64,000 bases of DNA from Psychrobacter sp. Pi2-1 (GCF_904846645.1 NZ_CAJHBO010000001.1:248001-312000); one strand, 5' to 3'. Positions 26,641-35,857 are shown, counted from the first letter of the stretch. The notes: generated from the letters alone by a model not told the origin. Made by a program: numbers and translations.

Positions 26641-27873
26641 TCCTGCCGCTAATATGTTACGAGCCGCATTAAAATCAGCGTTCGCAACATACCTACATTT
26701 GATGCACTCAAATTTTGACTGAGTTTGTCTGTTATCGACAGCAATATGCTGGCATTCAGAGCAGGTTTGGCTAGTGTATCGTGGGTTTACCTTAATCAGT
26801 AACCCACCGCGCCATTGCTGCTTGTACTCAAGCATATTGACCATCATGCCCCAGCCTTGATCTAGGATGGATTTATTTAATCCTGACTTGGCTTTGACAT
26901 GACGACCTTTATTCTCCACCGTACCACTGGCTGATTTCGACATATTGGCGACTTTTAAATCTTCACAAGCAATCATGGCGTGGCTTTTGCTGATGCTGGT
27001 GCTGGTGCTGGTGGTGATCTTATGCAAGTAGTCATGTCTGATATTGGCAATGTGGTTGTGGAGTTTTTGAATCTTGCGGTTTTGCTTTTTCCAGTTTTCA
27101 CTGAATTTTACTTTTTTCGCCAATCCACGTTGCAGTTTGGCAAGTTTGAGTTGATTGGTTTTAAAGCTGTTTTTGGGTTTAATATATTCACCGTTTGAGG
27201 TGGTGAGTAGTTTACTGATGCCCACGTCCAAGCCAATAGCGCTTTTAGAGGGGTGACGAGGGTTCTCTGTCAGCTCGTGCTCTGTGCCAAACGACACATA
27301 CCAGCGACCTGATTTCTTGCTAATGGTGACATTTTTAATCGTGCCAATAATGTCTTGCGATTTTCTAAACTTCACCAAGCCCACGCCATTCGGTAGTTTT
27401 ACTCGATTGCCCTTAACACGGCAGTATTTATCAAACTGAACTAACCGAATTGAGTCACGCCCATCGGATTTGCGCTTAAATTGTGGCATCAACGGGCGTA
27501 GCTGGATTTCTGTGCCATCAGCCAGTTTAAAAAACTTGGGTTTACGAGGTTTCTTTTTATTTTCTTTCAATCTGGCATGTGCTTTAGGATCAAAGAAACG
27601 CGACCAAGCCGATGCAAGATCACGTACTTTTTGTTGTAAAGAGACAGCGTTTGAGCTGCTTTTTAAGAACTCGAAATCAGGATTGCTCTTTAGATCCATG
27701 ATTTTATTAACGAGGTTCGTGGCATTGATAAACTCATCTTTAGCAAACATCTCAAATGAGATCACTAGCATTTGATTCCAAACAAAACGTGCAGAGCCGA
27801 CAAGATTATTTAGAACAATCTCCTGCTCTGCATTAGGCTCAAGCCTAAATTTATACGCTTTGTTGATTTTCAT
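26554..27873 (-). CDS. tnpB: RNA-guided endonuclease TnpB (IS605 OrfB)
   Basis: TnpB is the compact RuvC nuclease ancestral to Cas12 that helps keep IS605 elements in place. The 439-residue protein appears complete: the N-terminal helix-turn-helix-like segment begins YKFRLEPNAEQE; RuvC catalytic residues are Asp216 (IGLDVGISKL), Glu304 (IACEDLKV) and Asp400 (ADFNAARN); the zinc ribbon is C371-x2-C374 and C390-x2-C393. A Thr/Ser stretch TTSTSTSISKS (287-297), encoded by a GCTGGT-type microsatellite, lies between RuvC-I and RuvC-II. All catalytic residues are present, so activity is plausible. Confidence 0.95.
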   Translation of the reverse strand: MKINKAYKFRLEPNAEQEIVLNNLVGSARFVWNQMLVISFEMFAKDEFINATNLVNKIMDLKSNPDFEFLKSSSNAVSLQQKVRDLASAWSRFFDPKAHARLKENKKKPRKPKFFKLADGTEIQLRPLMPQFKRKSDGRDSIRLVQFDKYCRVKGNRVKLPNGVGLVKFRKSQDIIGTIKNVTISKKSGRWYVSFGTEHELTENPRHPSKSAIGLDVGISKLLTTSNGEYIKPKNSFKTNQLKLAKLQRGLAKKVKFSENWKKQNRKIQKLHNHIANIRHDYLHKITTSTSTSISKSHAMIACEDLKVANMSKSASGTVENKGRHVKAKSGLNKSILDQGWGMMVNMLEYKQQWRGGLLIKVNPRYTSQTCSECQHIAVDNRQTQSKFECIKCRYVANADFNAARNILAAGHAVLSAKGGCSKGRPLKQKTSDLREKVA

Positions 27874-27947
27874 AAATGCGTTCTTTATTAATGAGTGTGT
27901 GTTTGATATTATGCTTATAATACTAGCATTTAAGAGTTTTTATTACA

Positions 27948-28346
27948 ATGAGTGAGATATATAAAAACCGCCATGCTGCCTTTAATCTCCACGTTCATTT
28001 GGTTTTTATTACTAAGTACCGAAAAAAAGTTTTAGGTGAGCTGCATCATAAGTATTTCAGTGAGTGTGTCACTGAGGTATGCAAGAGCTTTGATGCTGAG
28101 TTAAAAGAATGTAACGGTGGAGCAGATCATATCCACATGCTTATCCAGTACCCGCCCACGGTGCAATTAAGCAAATTGGTTAATAACTTGAAGTCAGTCA
28201 CCAGTAGACGAATGAGGGGGGATTTTATTGATTTAAGAGCAGCTTATTCCAAGCCTGTGCTTTGGTCACGCTCCTACTTTGCAAGCTCTTGTGGCGGTGC
28301 GCCATTAGATATTATTAAGCAATATATTCAGAACCAACGAGGCTAA
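27948..28346 (+). CDS. tnpA: IS200/IS605 Y1 transposase TnpA
   Basis: HUH single-strand DNA transposase that excises and inserts the element using subterminal hairpins. It has 132 residues, the family norm. The HUH motif is HIH (61-63, in GGADHIHMLIQYPP), and the nucleophile Tyr126 lies in IIKQYIQNQ. The N-terminal HAAFNLHVHLVFITKYR is typical. It is divergent from tnpB with 74 bases between starts and appears intact, so the element may be autonomous. Confidence 0.95.
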   Translation: MSEIYKNRHAAFNLHVHLVFITKYRKKVLGELHHKYFSECVTEVCKSFDAELKECNGGADHIHMLIQYPPTVQLSKLVNNLKSVTSRRMRGDFIDLRAAYSKPVLWSRSYFASSCGGAPLDIIKQYIQNQRG

Positions 28347-28365
28347 CCAGTGATGCGAAATTCAC

Positions 28366-28388
28366 CTCCACCCTAATGTCAGGTGGAG
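28366..28388. repeat. Subterminal palindrome at the tnpA-side end
   Basis: Perfect 7-base arms CTCCACC and GGTGGAG around a 9-base loop, 20 bases beyond the tnpA stop; the expected left-end hairpin of the IS605 element. Confidence 0.75.
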
Positions 28389-28504
28389 TCCTCTTTGCTT
28401 TTTTAAGATAAACTATTCAAGACAAGTTTGAAAGTGAGTTAATAAAAACCTCGATAATTTTAAGAACGAATTGAAAAATAAATAAAAAATCAAAGGACAG
28501 ATAT

Positions 28505-28984
28505 ATGGCGTATTGGTTAATGAAATCCAACCCTAAATTTTTTGGTATTGAAGATTTGCAGCGCTTGGGCACCGACGGTTGGGACGGCGTTCGTAACTAC
28601 CGTGCGCGTAACTTTATGCGTGATGATATGAAAGTTGGTGACAAGGTATTCTTTTATCACTCTAGCGCCAAGCCGTCTGGAGTCGCTGGTATCATGACAG
28701 TTACTACAGCAGGATATCCTGATCCTACTCAGTTTCACCCTGAGCATCGTCATTATGATCCTATTGCGACTGAAGAGGAACCTCGTTGGTATATGGTCGA
28801 TCTCACTTTTGAGCAAGCTTTTACAGAGGTGTTACCACTATCAGAGCTAAAATTTTTGCCAACTTTGGAAGATTCGTTATTACTAAGGAAAGGATGTCAG
28901 CAATTAACAGTGATTCCATTAGAGCCCAAACATTGGCGAGCAATTATGGACATGGTGGAGACACTTGAGTTGTTGCCGGAGTAA
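28505..28984 (+). CDS. EVE domain-containing protein
   Basis: A 159-residue single-domain protein of the EVE family (PUA-like fold, related to YTH), thought to bind modified bases in DNA or RNA. Characteristic are the start MAYWLMKSNP, WDGVRNYRARNFMR (25-38), KVGDKVFFYHS (43-53) and GVAGIMTVT, forming the aromatic pocket region, and WYMVDLTFEQAF. A ribosome binding site AAAGGA lies nine bases before the ATG. The IS605 element ends about 100 bases upstream, so the gene may have an IS-altered promoter. Function in the cell is unknown. Confidence 0.9.
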   Translation: MAYWLMKSNPKFFGIEDLQRLGTDGWDGVRNYRARNFMRDDMKVGDKVFFYHSSAKPSGVAGIMTVTTAGYPDPTQFHPEHRHYDPIATEEEPRWYMVDLTFEQAFTEVLPLSELKFLPTLEDSLLLRKGCQQLTVIPLEPKHWRAIMDMVETLELLPE

Positions 28985-29005
28985 ACTTATTAAATCATCT
29001 CTGAG

Positions 29006-29044
29006 CTATTGGCTATTGGCTATTGGCTATTGGCTATTGGCTAT
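29006..29044 (+). repeat. 7-base tandem repeat (CTATTGG), 5.6 copies
   Basis: Five perfect copies of CTATTGG and a partial CTAT, 21 bases after the EVE gene stop. Likely prone to slipped-strand copy-number change. Confidence 0.95.
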
Positions 29045-29097
29045 GAAATAGAGTACAAAAAACCTAAGATTAATACTTACATAGCGGTGCTAAAGCG

Positions 29098-29126
29098 TTG
29101 ACATCATAGTGTGGCTTCTTTACCAT
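29098..29126 (+). promoter_or_regulatory. Candidate promoter before the small ORF and MATE gene
   Basis: A consensus -35 TTGACA at 29098-29103 is 17 bases from TACCAT at 29121-29126 (four of six matches to -10). It would serve the MATE gene and, if real, argues that the small GTG-started ORF at 29111 is not translated from this transcript. Confidence 0.3.
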
Positions 29127-29311
29127 CTTACTATGTATATGACCTGTCAATCCACTACTTGGATCGACGGGTTATTTTTATTTTAGTGTCTTTACTTTTA
29201 TTTTCATACTCTGCCTATCTACTCATGCAACATTATAAGCTTGCTCATATTATTTATCGGAGTATTATCGTCGGCACTACTCTCCTCGCTGCGTCAACCT
29301 TAGTCGATTGA
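29111..29311 (+). CDS. Possible small membrane protein
   Basis: A 66-residue ORF from a GTG, with two hydrophobic stretches (VIFILVSLLLFSYSAYLLM at about 21-39 and SIIVGTTLLAASTLV) and a basic loop between. Composition is protein-like, but there is no ribosome binding site and a possible promoter overlaps its start. It precedes the MATE gene by 70 bases. I do not recognise it; it may be spurious. Confidence 0.33.
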   Translation: MASLPSYYVYDLSIHYLDRRVIFILVSLLLFSYSAYLLMQHYKLAHIIYRSIIVGTTLLAASTLVD

Positions 29312-29381
29312 TAGCAGTGTTTGTTTATTAATAATAACTACCTTAATAACAATTACCGCAAAGAATAAAAAGTTGCTTACC

Positions 29382-30749
29382 ATGGTTTTTCCATTGTCTT
29401 TCAAAGATTTTAAAAGCTATAGCTTACGTCTAGGCGTACTTGCCCTCCCTATCTTAATTACTCAGTTTTGCCAAGCCGCACTTGGCGTGGTCGATGCCAT
29501 CATGGCAGGTCAAGTTTCGGCGCTTGATTTGGCTGCGGTAGCCGTTGGCTCTGGTATTTGGCTGCCGCTGTTTTTATTGGCCACAGGTGTGCTTATCGCA
29601 ACCACGCCTCTGATTGGTGAAGCGATTGGTCAAGACCAACACGGGCAAGTACCGCATATCACGCAGCAGTCCTTATGGACCGCAGGTGTCATTGGCATTA
29701 TCGGTTTTATCATTGTCAATTTGGCTCCCAATGTTCTTGGCATTATGGGTGTACCAGAAAACATTCAGCCGATAGCGACACAGTATTTACATGGTGTCTC
29801 ATTTGGTTTCCCAGCGCTCGCTGTATATGCCGTTCTACGCAGTTATTGTGAGGCATTGGGTCGCCCTGAACCTGTGACTGTCATTAGCATCATTGGCCTG
29901 CTTGCAGATATTCCTTTGAACTATATCTTTATTCATGGGTTATTTGGCATGCCAGAAATGGGCGGTGCAGGCTGCGGGGTGGCGACAGCATTGGTGTTAT
30001 GGATAAATGTCCTATTGCTTGCAGCCTATACTAGCTTTACAAAGCGCCGCGAATTTGTGAGTACGCGATTTTTTTATGGCTTCTCTAGCCCCAATCGTAC
30101 ACAGATCAAAAAACTGCTGAAACTCGGTATCCCTATTGGCATCTCTATTTTCTTTGAAGCCAGTTTATTTAGCTTAGGCGCACTCGTCATTAGCCCATTG
30201 GGCGAGCTAGCAATAGCATCGCATCAAGTGGCACTGTCAGTGACCTCACAGCTATTTATGATACCGATATCGGTCGCCATGGCGCTCACTATCATGGTCT
30301 CCAATCGATTTGGCCAAAAAAACCTATTAGCACTGCGCCAAGTGCAAGCTACTGGACTGGTATGGACCGTATTGATCGCTTTGACCTGTATGCTTGGAAT
30401 ATGGCTATTCAGACCAGAACTGGCAGCAGCATTTACGGATAACCCAGAGGTCAGAGCCCAGTCTATGCATTTGCTTATCTTTGCACTCGCCTATCAGTTA
30501 TTTGATGGCTGGCAGGTTAACGTCGCTGGTATATTGCGCGGCATGCAAGACACTACCATACCGATGTGGGTAACGCTCTTCTGCTATTGGTTAGTTGCCC
30601 TACCACTTGGCGTCTATCTAGTGCGTTTTACTGACGTTGGTGCACAAGGGTTTTGGATGGCGTTGATTACAGGTTTGTTCTTATCATCTATTTTACTTAC
30701 TTTGCGTCTACGCTATCAGCAAAAACGCTTAACTGTGCTATGGGGTTAA
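29382..30749 (+). CDS. MATE family efflux transporter (NorM-like)
   Basis: Multidrug and toxin extrusion pump exchanging cationic drugs for Na+ or H+ in the inner membrane. The 455-residue protein has about 12 hydrophobic helices in two homologous halves; the N-terminal ALPILITQFCQAALGVVDAIMAG and the mirrored LGIPIGISIFFEASLF are typical of NorM. I choose the ATG at 29382; a TTG three codons earlier is less likely. Drug specificity cannot be read from the sequence. It stands alone, upstream of accB. Confidence 0.92.
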   Translation: MVFPLSFKDFKSYSLRLGVLALPILITQFCQAALGVVDAIMAGQVSALDLAAVAVGSGIWLPLFLLATGVLIATTPLIGEAIGQDQHGQVPHITQQSLWTAGVIGIIGFIIVNLAPNVLGIMGVPENIQPIATQYLHGVSFGFPALAVYAVLRSYCEALGRPEPVTVISIIGLLADIPLNYIFIHGLFGMPEMGGAGCGVATALVLWINVLLLAAYTSFTKRREFVSTRFFYGFSSPNRTQIKKLLKLGIPIGISIFFEASLFSLGALVISPLGELAIASHQVALSVTSQLFMIPISVAMALTIMVSNRFGQKNLLALRQVQATGLVWTVLIALTCMLGIWLFRPELAAAFTDNPEVRAQSMHLLIFALAYQLFDGWQVNVAGILRGMQDTTIPMWVTLFCYWLVALPLGVYLVRFTDVGAQGFWMALITGLFLSSILLTLRLRYQQKRLTVLWG

Positions 30750-30989
30750 GCCAATTGCTTATGGATTGAATTTTATAATCATTATTAGCGTCATTTGATC
30801 ATACAGACTATGAAAAATCGTGGATATTTTCTTGCTAAAGAGATGGCTTACGTCAAAATATGTAAAAATTCTCAGTTAACAACTGTACATTGATTGCTCA
30901 TTGCCCTGAATCTAGGTATCATTAGCAATTAATTAGACAATATTTAGTTACACTATTTCTCGAATTTAGTACAAGGCCAGATAAAAACT

Positions 30990-31421
30990 ATGGATATTGA
31001 AAAAATACGCACCCTCATCGCCCTTATGGAAGAAAGTGAACTGGTTAATTTAGAAATCAGTTCTGACGACGAGCATATCAGCTTAACTCGTCACTATGAC
31101 GCGCCTGCGCCAACTATGATGGCTGCCCCAGCTGCGAGCGCTGCTCCTGCTGCCGCTGTCGAAGGCAAACCTGCAGAAAAAGCGGGTAGCGTTGAGTCTT
31201 CACCAATGGTTGGTGTTTTCTATTCAGCACCAAGCCCTAATGACCCACCATTTGTGAAAGTCGGTCAAAAAGTTCAGGCAGGTGATACTTTAGGTATTAT
31301 CGAAGCTATGAAAATCATGAACCCGCTTGAAGCGACTCAAAGTGGTATTGTTGACGAAATCTTGGTAGATAACTCTGAAGTCGTACAGTTCGGTCAACCT
31401 GTCATACGCTACAAAGCGTAA
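30990..31421 (+). CDS. accB: Acetyl-CoA carboxylase biotin carboxyl carrier protein
   Basis: BCCP carries the biotin that AccC carboxylates in the first step of fatty-acid synthesis. The C-terminal biotinyl domain has the hallmark EAMKIMN, with the target Lys108; an Ala/Pro-rich linker (38-65) joins it to the N-terminal dimer segment MDIEKIRTLIALMEES. Its 143 residues compare with 156 in E. coli. accC follows 125 bases later on the same strand, the usual accBC pair. Confidence 0.97.
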   Translation: MDIEKIRTLIALMEESELVNLEISSDDEHISLTRHYDAPAPTMMAAPAASAAPAAAVEGKPAEKAGSVESSPMVGVFYSAPSPNDPPFVKVGQKVQAGDTLGIIEAMKIMNPLEATQSGIVDEILVDNSEVVQFGQPVIRYKA

Positions 31422-31460
31422 CGATATTTGCCATACTTTATTTCATTATGGCTGACTTTT

Positions 31461-31525
31461 GGTATATATACCGCGTCAATGCTAAACAACCTGATGCTAT
31501 GTATCGAAACTCAGTCAATGACTGA
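31461..31525. promoter_or_regulatory. Dyad symmetries in the accB-accC gap
   Basis: Perfect 12-base palindrome GGTATATATACC at 31461-31472 and TCAGTC-aat-GACTGA at 31511-31525, after an earlier GCCATA/TATGGC repeat (31430-31452). They may form leader hairpins before accC; no function is established. Confidence 0.35.
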
Positions 31526-31546
31526 CGCTTCGACAAGGATGAACCC

Positions 31547-32908
31547 ATGATAAAAAAATTGCTCATTGCCAACAGAGGTGAAATTGCCCTGCGCATCGTC
31601 CGCGCTTGTAAAGCGCTAGGTATCGAAACGGTAGGTGTCTACTCTACTGCGGATGCCAACTTGATGCACTTGCGCTTTGTTGATGAGGCAATTTGTATTG
31701 GCAAGCCTAATGCTAACCAAAGCTACCTTGATATCAATACCATCTTAACTGCTGCTGAAATCACTGGTGCAGATGCTATCCATCCTGGTTATGGCTTTTT
31801 GTCTGAGAATGCTGAATTTGCTGAACAAGTAGAAGAAGCAGGATTGACCTTCGTTGGTCCTAATGCTGATCATATTCGCCTTATGGGCAACAAAGTTTCT
31901 GCCATCAACGCTATGAAAAAAGCTGGCGTACCAACTGTACCTGGTTCAGTTGGCGCTGTGACCCTGCATAATGCTGAAGAGCAAGCCCGCAATATCGGTT
32001 TCCCACTATTGATTAAAGCGGCTTCTGGCGGCGGTGGACGCGGTATGCGTGTGGTTGAACGCTTTGACGAATTAATTGGTCAGGTACAAGCGGCCAAACA
32101 AGAAGCTGAGCTTTGGTTCGGTGACGACACTGTCTATATGGAGCGCTATCTGCAAAACCCGCGCCACGTAGAAGTACAGGTACTAGGCGATGGTAATGGT
32201 AATGCTATCCATCTATATGATCGTGATTGCTCATTGCAGCGTCGCCATCAAAAAGTTCTAGAAGAAGCACCTGCCCCAGACATCCCAGATGATGTACGTG
32301 AGCCAATCTTAAAGGCGTGTGTAAAAGCGTGCGAGCTTGTTAAGTATCGCGGTGCTGGTACGTTTGAATTTTTGTTTGAAAATAACGAGTTTTTCTTTAT
32401 TGAAATGAACACTCGTGTACAGGTTGAGCATCCAGTGACTGAGATGATTACTGGTATTGATGTTGTGGTCGAGCAGCTCAAAATCGCAGCTGGTTACGGT
32501 CTGTCTTATCGCCAAAGCGAGATTGAGATCCAAGGTCATGCGATCGAATGTCGTATTAATGCCGAAGATGCAGCAACTTTTGTACCTTGCCCAGGCACTA
32601 TCAGTCAATTGTTCACGCCAAGTGGTTCTGGCATTCGCTTTGACTCTCATCTATACCCTGGCTATGAGATACCGACCTATTACGATTCATTGATTGGTAA
32701 GCTTATCTGTCATGGTCAAACTCGTCAGCAAGCCATTGCTAAGACAGTACATGCCCTTGATGAGCTGATTATCGAAGGTATCAAAACCAATATTCCTTTA
32801 CATCGTGATGTGATTTTGGCGGATGATAACTTTACTCGTGAAGCGCAAAATATTCACTATCTCGAAAGAGAGCTGCTGACTGCGAATAAAGCTAAAAAAG
32901 ACTCGTAG
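31547..32908 (+). CDS. accC: Acetyl-CoA carboxylase, biotin carboxylase subunit
   Basis: ATP-grasp enzyme that carboxylates AccB-bound biotin with bicarbonate. The start [18 protein letters not shown], the glycine-rich [14 protein letters not shown], the catalytic [16 protein letters not shown] and the [14 protein letters not shown] [10 protein letters not shown] block are all present; 453 residues is typical (E. coli 449). AAGGA lies about seven bases before the ATG. A bidirectional terminator follows. Confidence 0.98.
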   Translation: MIKKLLIANRGEIALRIVRACKALGIETVGVYSTADANLMHLRFVDEAICIGKPNANQSYLDINTILTAAEITGADAIHPGYGFLSENAEFAEQVEEAGLTFVGPNADHIRLMGNKVSAINAMKKAGVPTVPGSVGAVTLHNAEEQARNIGFPLLIKAASGGGGRGMRVVERFDELIGQVQAAKQEAELWFGDDTVYMERYLQNPRHVEVQVLGDGNGNAIHLYDRDCSLQRRHQKVLEEAPAPDIPDDVREPILKACVKACELVKYRGAGTFEFLFENNEFFFIEMNTRVQVEHPVTEMITGIDVVVEQLKIAAGYGLSYRQSEIEIQGHAIECRINAEDAATFVPCPGTISQLFTPSGSGIRFDSHLYPGYEIPTYYDSLIGKLICHGQTRQQAIAKTVHALDELIIEGIKTNIPLHRDVILADDNFTREAQNIHYLERELLTANKAKKDS

Positions 32909-32954
32909 GCTAAAATACTTATAGAGTTCGCTAAGTTTAATTAAAACAGCACAT

Positions 32955-32985
32955 AAAAAACCGCTATCAATATAGCGGTTTTTTT
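32955..32985. terminator. Bidirectional terminator after accC
   Basis: Arms ACCGCTAT and ATAGCGGT flanked by AAAAAA and TTTTTTT; serves accC (+) and possibly the convergent hypothetical gene (-). Confidence 0.92.
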
Positions 32986-33036
32986 ATGTCATCAATAAGC
33001 TGTCAATCATACGTAAAGTACAACGAGCATATCTGA

Positions 33037-33672
33037 TTACGGCAACACTCTATTGAAGTTCATAAAGCATTCGTTACCATCAGGGTCAGCGCACCATTGC
33101 ATCTGGTTGCCATCATGATTGATAAATGCAATTAACGCTTCATCAGTCTGGTCGATCTGATTGCCTGAGCAATCCACTTCATTATTATCATAAACAGTCT
33201 TGATCGCAATAACTGGCAGCCCTTCTTCACGGTGAGTGACTAGATAGCGGCCGTATGTCCACTCTTTGCCACTAACAGACCACATCTCATTATCCGCACT
33301 AAAGTTATATAGCTCGCGGCACTGGTTAGACTGACCAACTGACGCAAGTAAGTTCTTACTAGTCGTTGGTTGAATGTTTAGAACCCGCTCTTCACTTTGA
33401 GTCAGTACGCCGCCATCCATGCCCGTCATCACCTTAGGCTCTACACTGCTAGGTTGTTGCGCACTATTTGATACTGACTGATTAGCTTCCGCTTCCTTGG
33501 TCGTCATGGCTTGAGTAGAATGAGCGCTACTGTCCAAGTCTATTTCCCACTGTCCAGCAATGGCTGGACTAATATGAGTGGTGATGGTCGGCTTGGTAAT
33601 AGCCTCACCGTTTGCAGGCAATGAAGCCAAAATAGATGCCAGTGTGAATGAAGCAAATGAGATAGGTTCCAT
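33037..33672 (-). CDS. Hypothetical protein, possibly exported
   Basis: A 211-residue protein I do not recognise. The first 24 residues (MEPISFASFTLASILASLPANGEA) are hydrophobic with an AxA-like end but lack basic residues, so export is uncertain. A Ser/Thr/Gln-rich low-complexity middle (about 45-115) is followed by a compact C-terminal domain containing all four cysteines (NQCREL, VDCSG, QWCADP, NECFMN), which could form two disulfides in the periplasm. AAAAGG precedes the ATG by about six bases. It is convergent with accC and same-strand with leuA, 217 bases away. Confidence 0.65.
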   Translation of the reverse strand: MEPISFASFTLASILASLPANGEAITKPTITTHISPAIAGQWEIDLDSSAHSTQAMTTKEAEANQSVSNSAQQPSSVEPKVMTGMDGGVLTQSEERVLNIQPTTSKNLLASVGQSNQCRELYNFSADNEMWSVSGKEWTYGRYLVTHREEGLPVIAIKTVYDNNEVDCSGNQIDQTDEALIAFINHDGNQMQWCADPDGNECFMNFNRVLP

Positions 33673-33796
33673 AATTAACCTTTTATTTATAATATTTTAA
33701 TATACACATTAGCGTAAGTCTTAGACACCAAAAACACAAGTAACATTATGCTATTGCTCATAAATCTATAGTCGGAATTTCATAGGTATTTATAGC

Positions 33797-33849
33797 AAAA
33801 AATAACGCCATCGCTTTACTTGCTAGAGACAAGGAGCGATGGCGTTATT
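33797..33849 (-). terminator. Terminator after leuA
   Basis: Perfect 15-base arms (33801-33815 and 33835-33849) around a 19-base loop; on the minus strand the stem is followed by TTTTTTGC. It lies 41 bases past the leuA stop. Confidence 0.92.
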
Positions 33850-33889
33850 AGCATACAGAATTTTGCGTGGTATCAATGACTACTTAACA

Positions 33890-35680
33890 CTAAGCAGCTT
33901 CTGTATTTAGCGCTTGAGCAAAAGCTGACAACGCCCCTTTTAGCATGGCTGACACCGTACTGCTGCAAGTACCGATGCCTGAATACACTTCACCATCAAC
34001 ATTTAACTGAATGTAAGCAGCAGCGTTGGCATTGGTTTTGTTATCACTATTGGTATCATCATCGATACCATTACCGCTGTTATGATGCGGGTTAATCGCG
34101 TGCTCTGCATAGTTAATAATGTGTAGTGATTTGCCCGTATGCTGTGCAAGTCCGTCAATAAACGATGATAATGGACCGTTACCTGTGCCATCAATATTAA
34201 TGGTATCGCTATTCATCTGCACCTGACCACTAAAGTAAACCGCGCCGCCTTTATTGTTGACGCTATAGTCTAGTAGTTCAAACTTACCCTGCTGCAAGTA
34301 AGTATCTTCAAAGGTCTGTAGGATTTCGTCATTTTGCAGCTCGCGTGCTGCCGCTTCAGCTTGTTTTTGTACCACACGACTAAAGTCAATTTGCATCCAA
34401 CGTGGTAGATTAAAACCGTAGTTACGCTGCAAGATATATGCGACGCCACCTTTGCCTGACTGGCTATTGATACGTACCACGTCTTGGTAGCTACGGCCAA
34501 TATGCGCAGGATCAATGGGTAGATAAGCCACGTCCCAGACATTGGCTGTTTTGCTCTGATTGCTTTCATTGTAGTCGAGAGATTTTTTGATAGCATCTTG
34601 ATGTGAGCCACTAAATGCCGTAAAGACCAACTCGCCTACATAAGGATGACGTGGGTGCAATGGTAAGTTATTGCATTCGCTCACCACCTGTACGATTTCA
34701 CTCATATTGCTAAAATCAAGCTCAGGATCGATACCTTGGCTAAACAAGTTCATGGCCATGACCATGATATCCATGTTACCTGTACGCTCACCGTTACCAA
34801 GCAATGTGCCTTCGATACGATCGGCACCTGCAAGCACACCCAACTCAGCTGCTGCTACGGCACAACCACGGTCATTATGAGTATGCAAGCTAACAATAAC
34901 ATGCTCACGCTGCGCTAGATGACGGCAGAAGTACTCTACTTGATCAGCAAAGACATTAGGCATAGATGCTTCGACCGTCGCTGGCAAGTTAAAGATAACT
35001 TCCTGACCCTGCTGTGGTTGCCATACGTCACACACTGCATCGCAAACCTCTACGGCATATTCAGTTTCTGTCTGGCTAAAACTCTCTGGCGAGTATTGAA
35101 ATACCCAATCTGTCTCAGGGTATTTTGCTGCATATTCTTGTAATAGCTTAGCGCCTGCAATAGCAATCTCTTTGATTTCAGCTTTATCTTTGCCATAGAC
35201 TTTTTCGCGTTGTACACGGCTGGTTGAGTTATAGACATGGACAACCGCACGTTTTGCACCTTTTAATGATTCAAAAGTACGGGCAATCAAATGCTCGCGC
35301 GCTTGTACCAATACTTGTAGCGTTACATCTTCAGGTACGTGGTTTTCTTCGATAAGCTTACGCGCAAAGTCAAACTCTACCTGCGCCGCTGACGGAAAAC
35401 CAATCTCAATCTCTTTAAAACCAACATCTACTAAAGTCTTAAAGAAACGCATTTTTTGTTCAATGGTCATCGGATCAATCAGTGCTTGGTTACCATCACG
35501 CAGATCCACACTTGCCCATATCGGTGACTTCTCAATCGTCTTGCTTGGCCAAGTACGATCTGGCAGCGATGGCGCAAATGCAAATGGACGGTATTTACGG
35601 AAGTCAAAAGCGGCACTTTTTGGTGTAATCTTTGCAGTCCCTGTGGCTGCAGTGTGCGTGGCTTGGTCAGACATAATCAA
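33890..35680 (-). CDS. leuA: 2-isopropylmalate synthase
   Basis: Condenses acetyl-CoA with 2-ketoisovalerate, the first committed step of leucine synthesis. This is the long LeuA type: the N-terminal TIM barrel has VDLRDGNQALIDPM and metal-binding HTHNDRGCAVAAAE with GNGERTGN, and the C-terminal LeuA dimer/allosteric domain ends at TEAA. The 596 residues include an Asn/Asp/His-rich insert (about 530-552) inside the regulatory domain. Two ATGs lie two codons apart at the start. An Lrp/AsnC gene is divergent 215 bases upstream and could regulate it. Confidence 0.97.
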   Translation of the reverse strand: MIMSDQATHTAATGTAKITPKSAAFDFRKYRPFAFAPSLPDRTWPSKTIEKSPIWASVDLRDGNQALIDPMTIEQKMRFFKTLVDVGFKEIEIGFPSAAQVEFDFARKLIEENHVPEDVTLQVLVQAREHLIARTFESLKGAKRAVVHVYNSTSRVQREKVYGKDKAEIKEIAIAGAKLLQEYAAKYPETDWVFQYSPESFSQTETEYAVEVCDAVCDVWQPQQGQEVIFNLPATVEASMPNVFADQVEYFCRHLAQREHVIVSLHTHNDRGCAVAAAELGVLAGADRIEGTLLGNGERTGNMDIMVMAMNLFSQGIDPELDFSNMSEIVQVVSECNNLPLHPRHPYVGELVFTAFSGSHQDAIKKSLDYNESNQSKTANVWDVAYLPIDPAHIGRSYQDVVRINSQSGKGGVAYILQRNYGFNLPRWMQIDFSRVVQKQAEAAARELQNDEILQTFEDTYLQQGKFELLDYSVNNKGGAVYFSGQVQMNSDTINIDGTGNGPLSSFIDGLAQHTGKSLHIINYAEHAINPHHNSGNGIDDDTNSDNKTNANAAAYIQLNVDGEVYSGIGTCSSTVSAMLKGALSAFAQALNTEAA

Positions 35681-35857
35681 TCCTTAGATGATATGGTTGT
35701 TTATATATTTAGCTAGGCGATTAGCTGTTGATTAGATCAGTATTTATCATACGAGATAACTAGTGTTCATACCATAATAATATCAAAGTTTAACAGAGAG
35801 AAACCTGCTTTCTTTTACTTTATTTTCTGTTATTTTAGTGGAAAAACACAATTTAGA

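Larger units (their letters stand above)
26495..28402 (-). mobile_element. IS200/IS605-family insertion sequence with divergent tnpA and tnpB
   Basis: Contains tnpB (minus) and tnpA (plus), transcribed divergently as in IS608-like elements. Each end carries a subterminal imperfect palindrome (26509-26531 and 28366-28388) and there are no terminal inverted repeats or target duplication, as expected for HUH Y1 transposition. By the IS608 layout the left end is beside tnpA and the right end beside the tnpB stop; a TCAA read on the minus strand at 26495-26498 is a candidate right cleavage site. Both edges are approximate. It lies between hemW and an EVE-domain gene. Confidence 0.85.

Noticed and set aside
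29006-29044. CRISPR array
   Set aside because: Units are seven bases without spacers; it is a simple tandem repeat. No CRISPR repeat or cas gene occurs in the window.
33769-33790. Second copy of the moeB-associated repeat (TATAGTCGG)
   Set aside because: Only the outer nine bases match; the inner edge and length do not follow.
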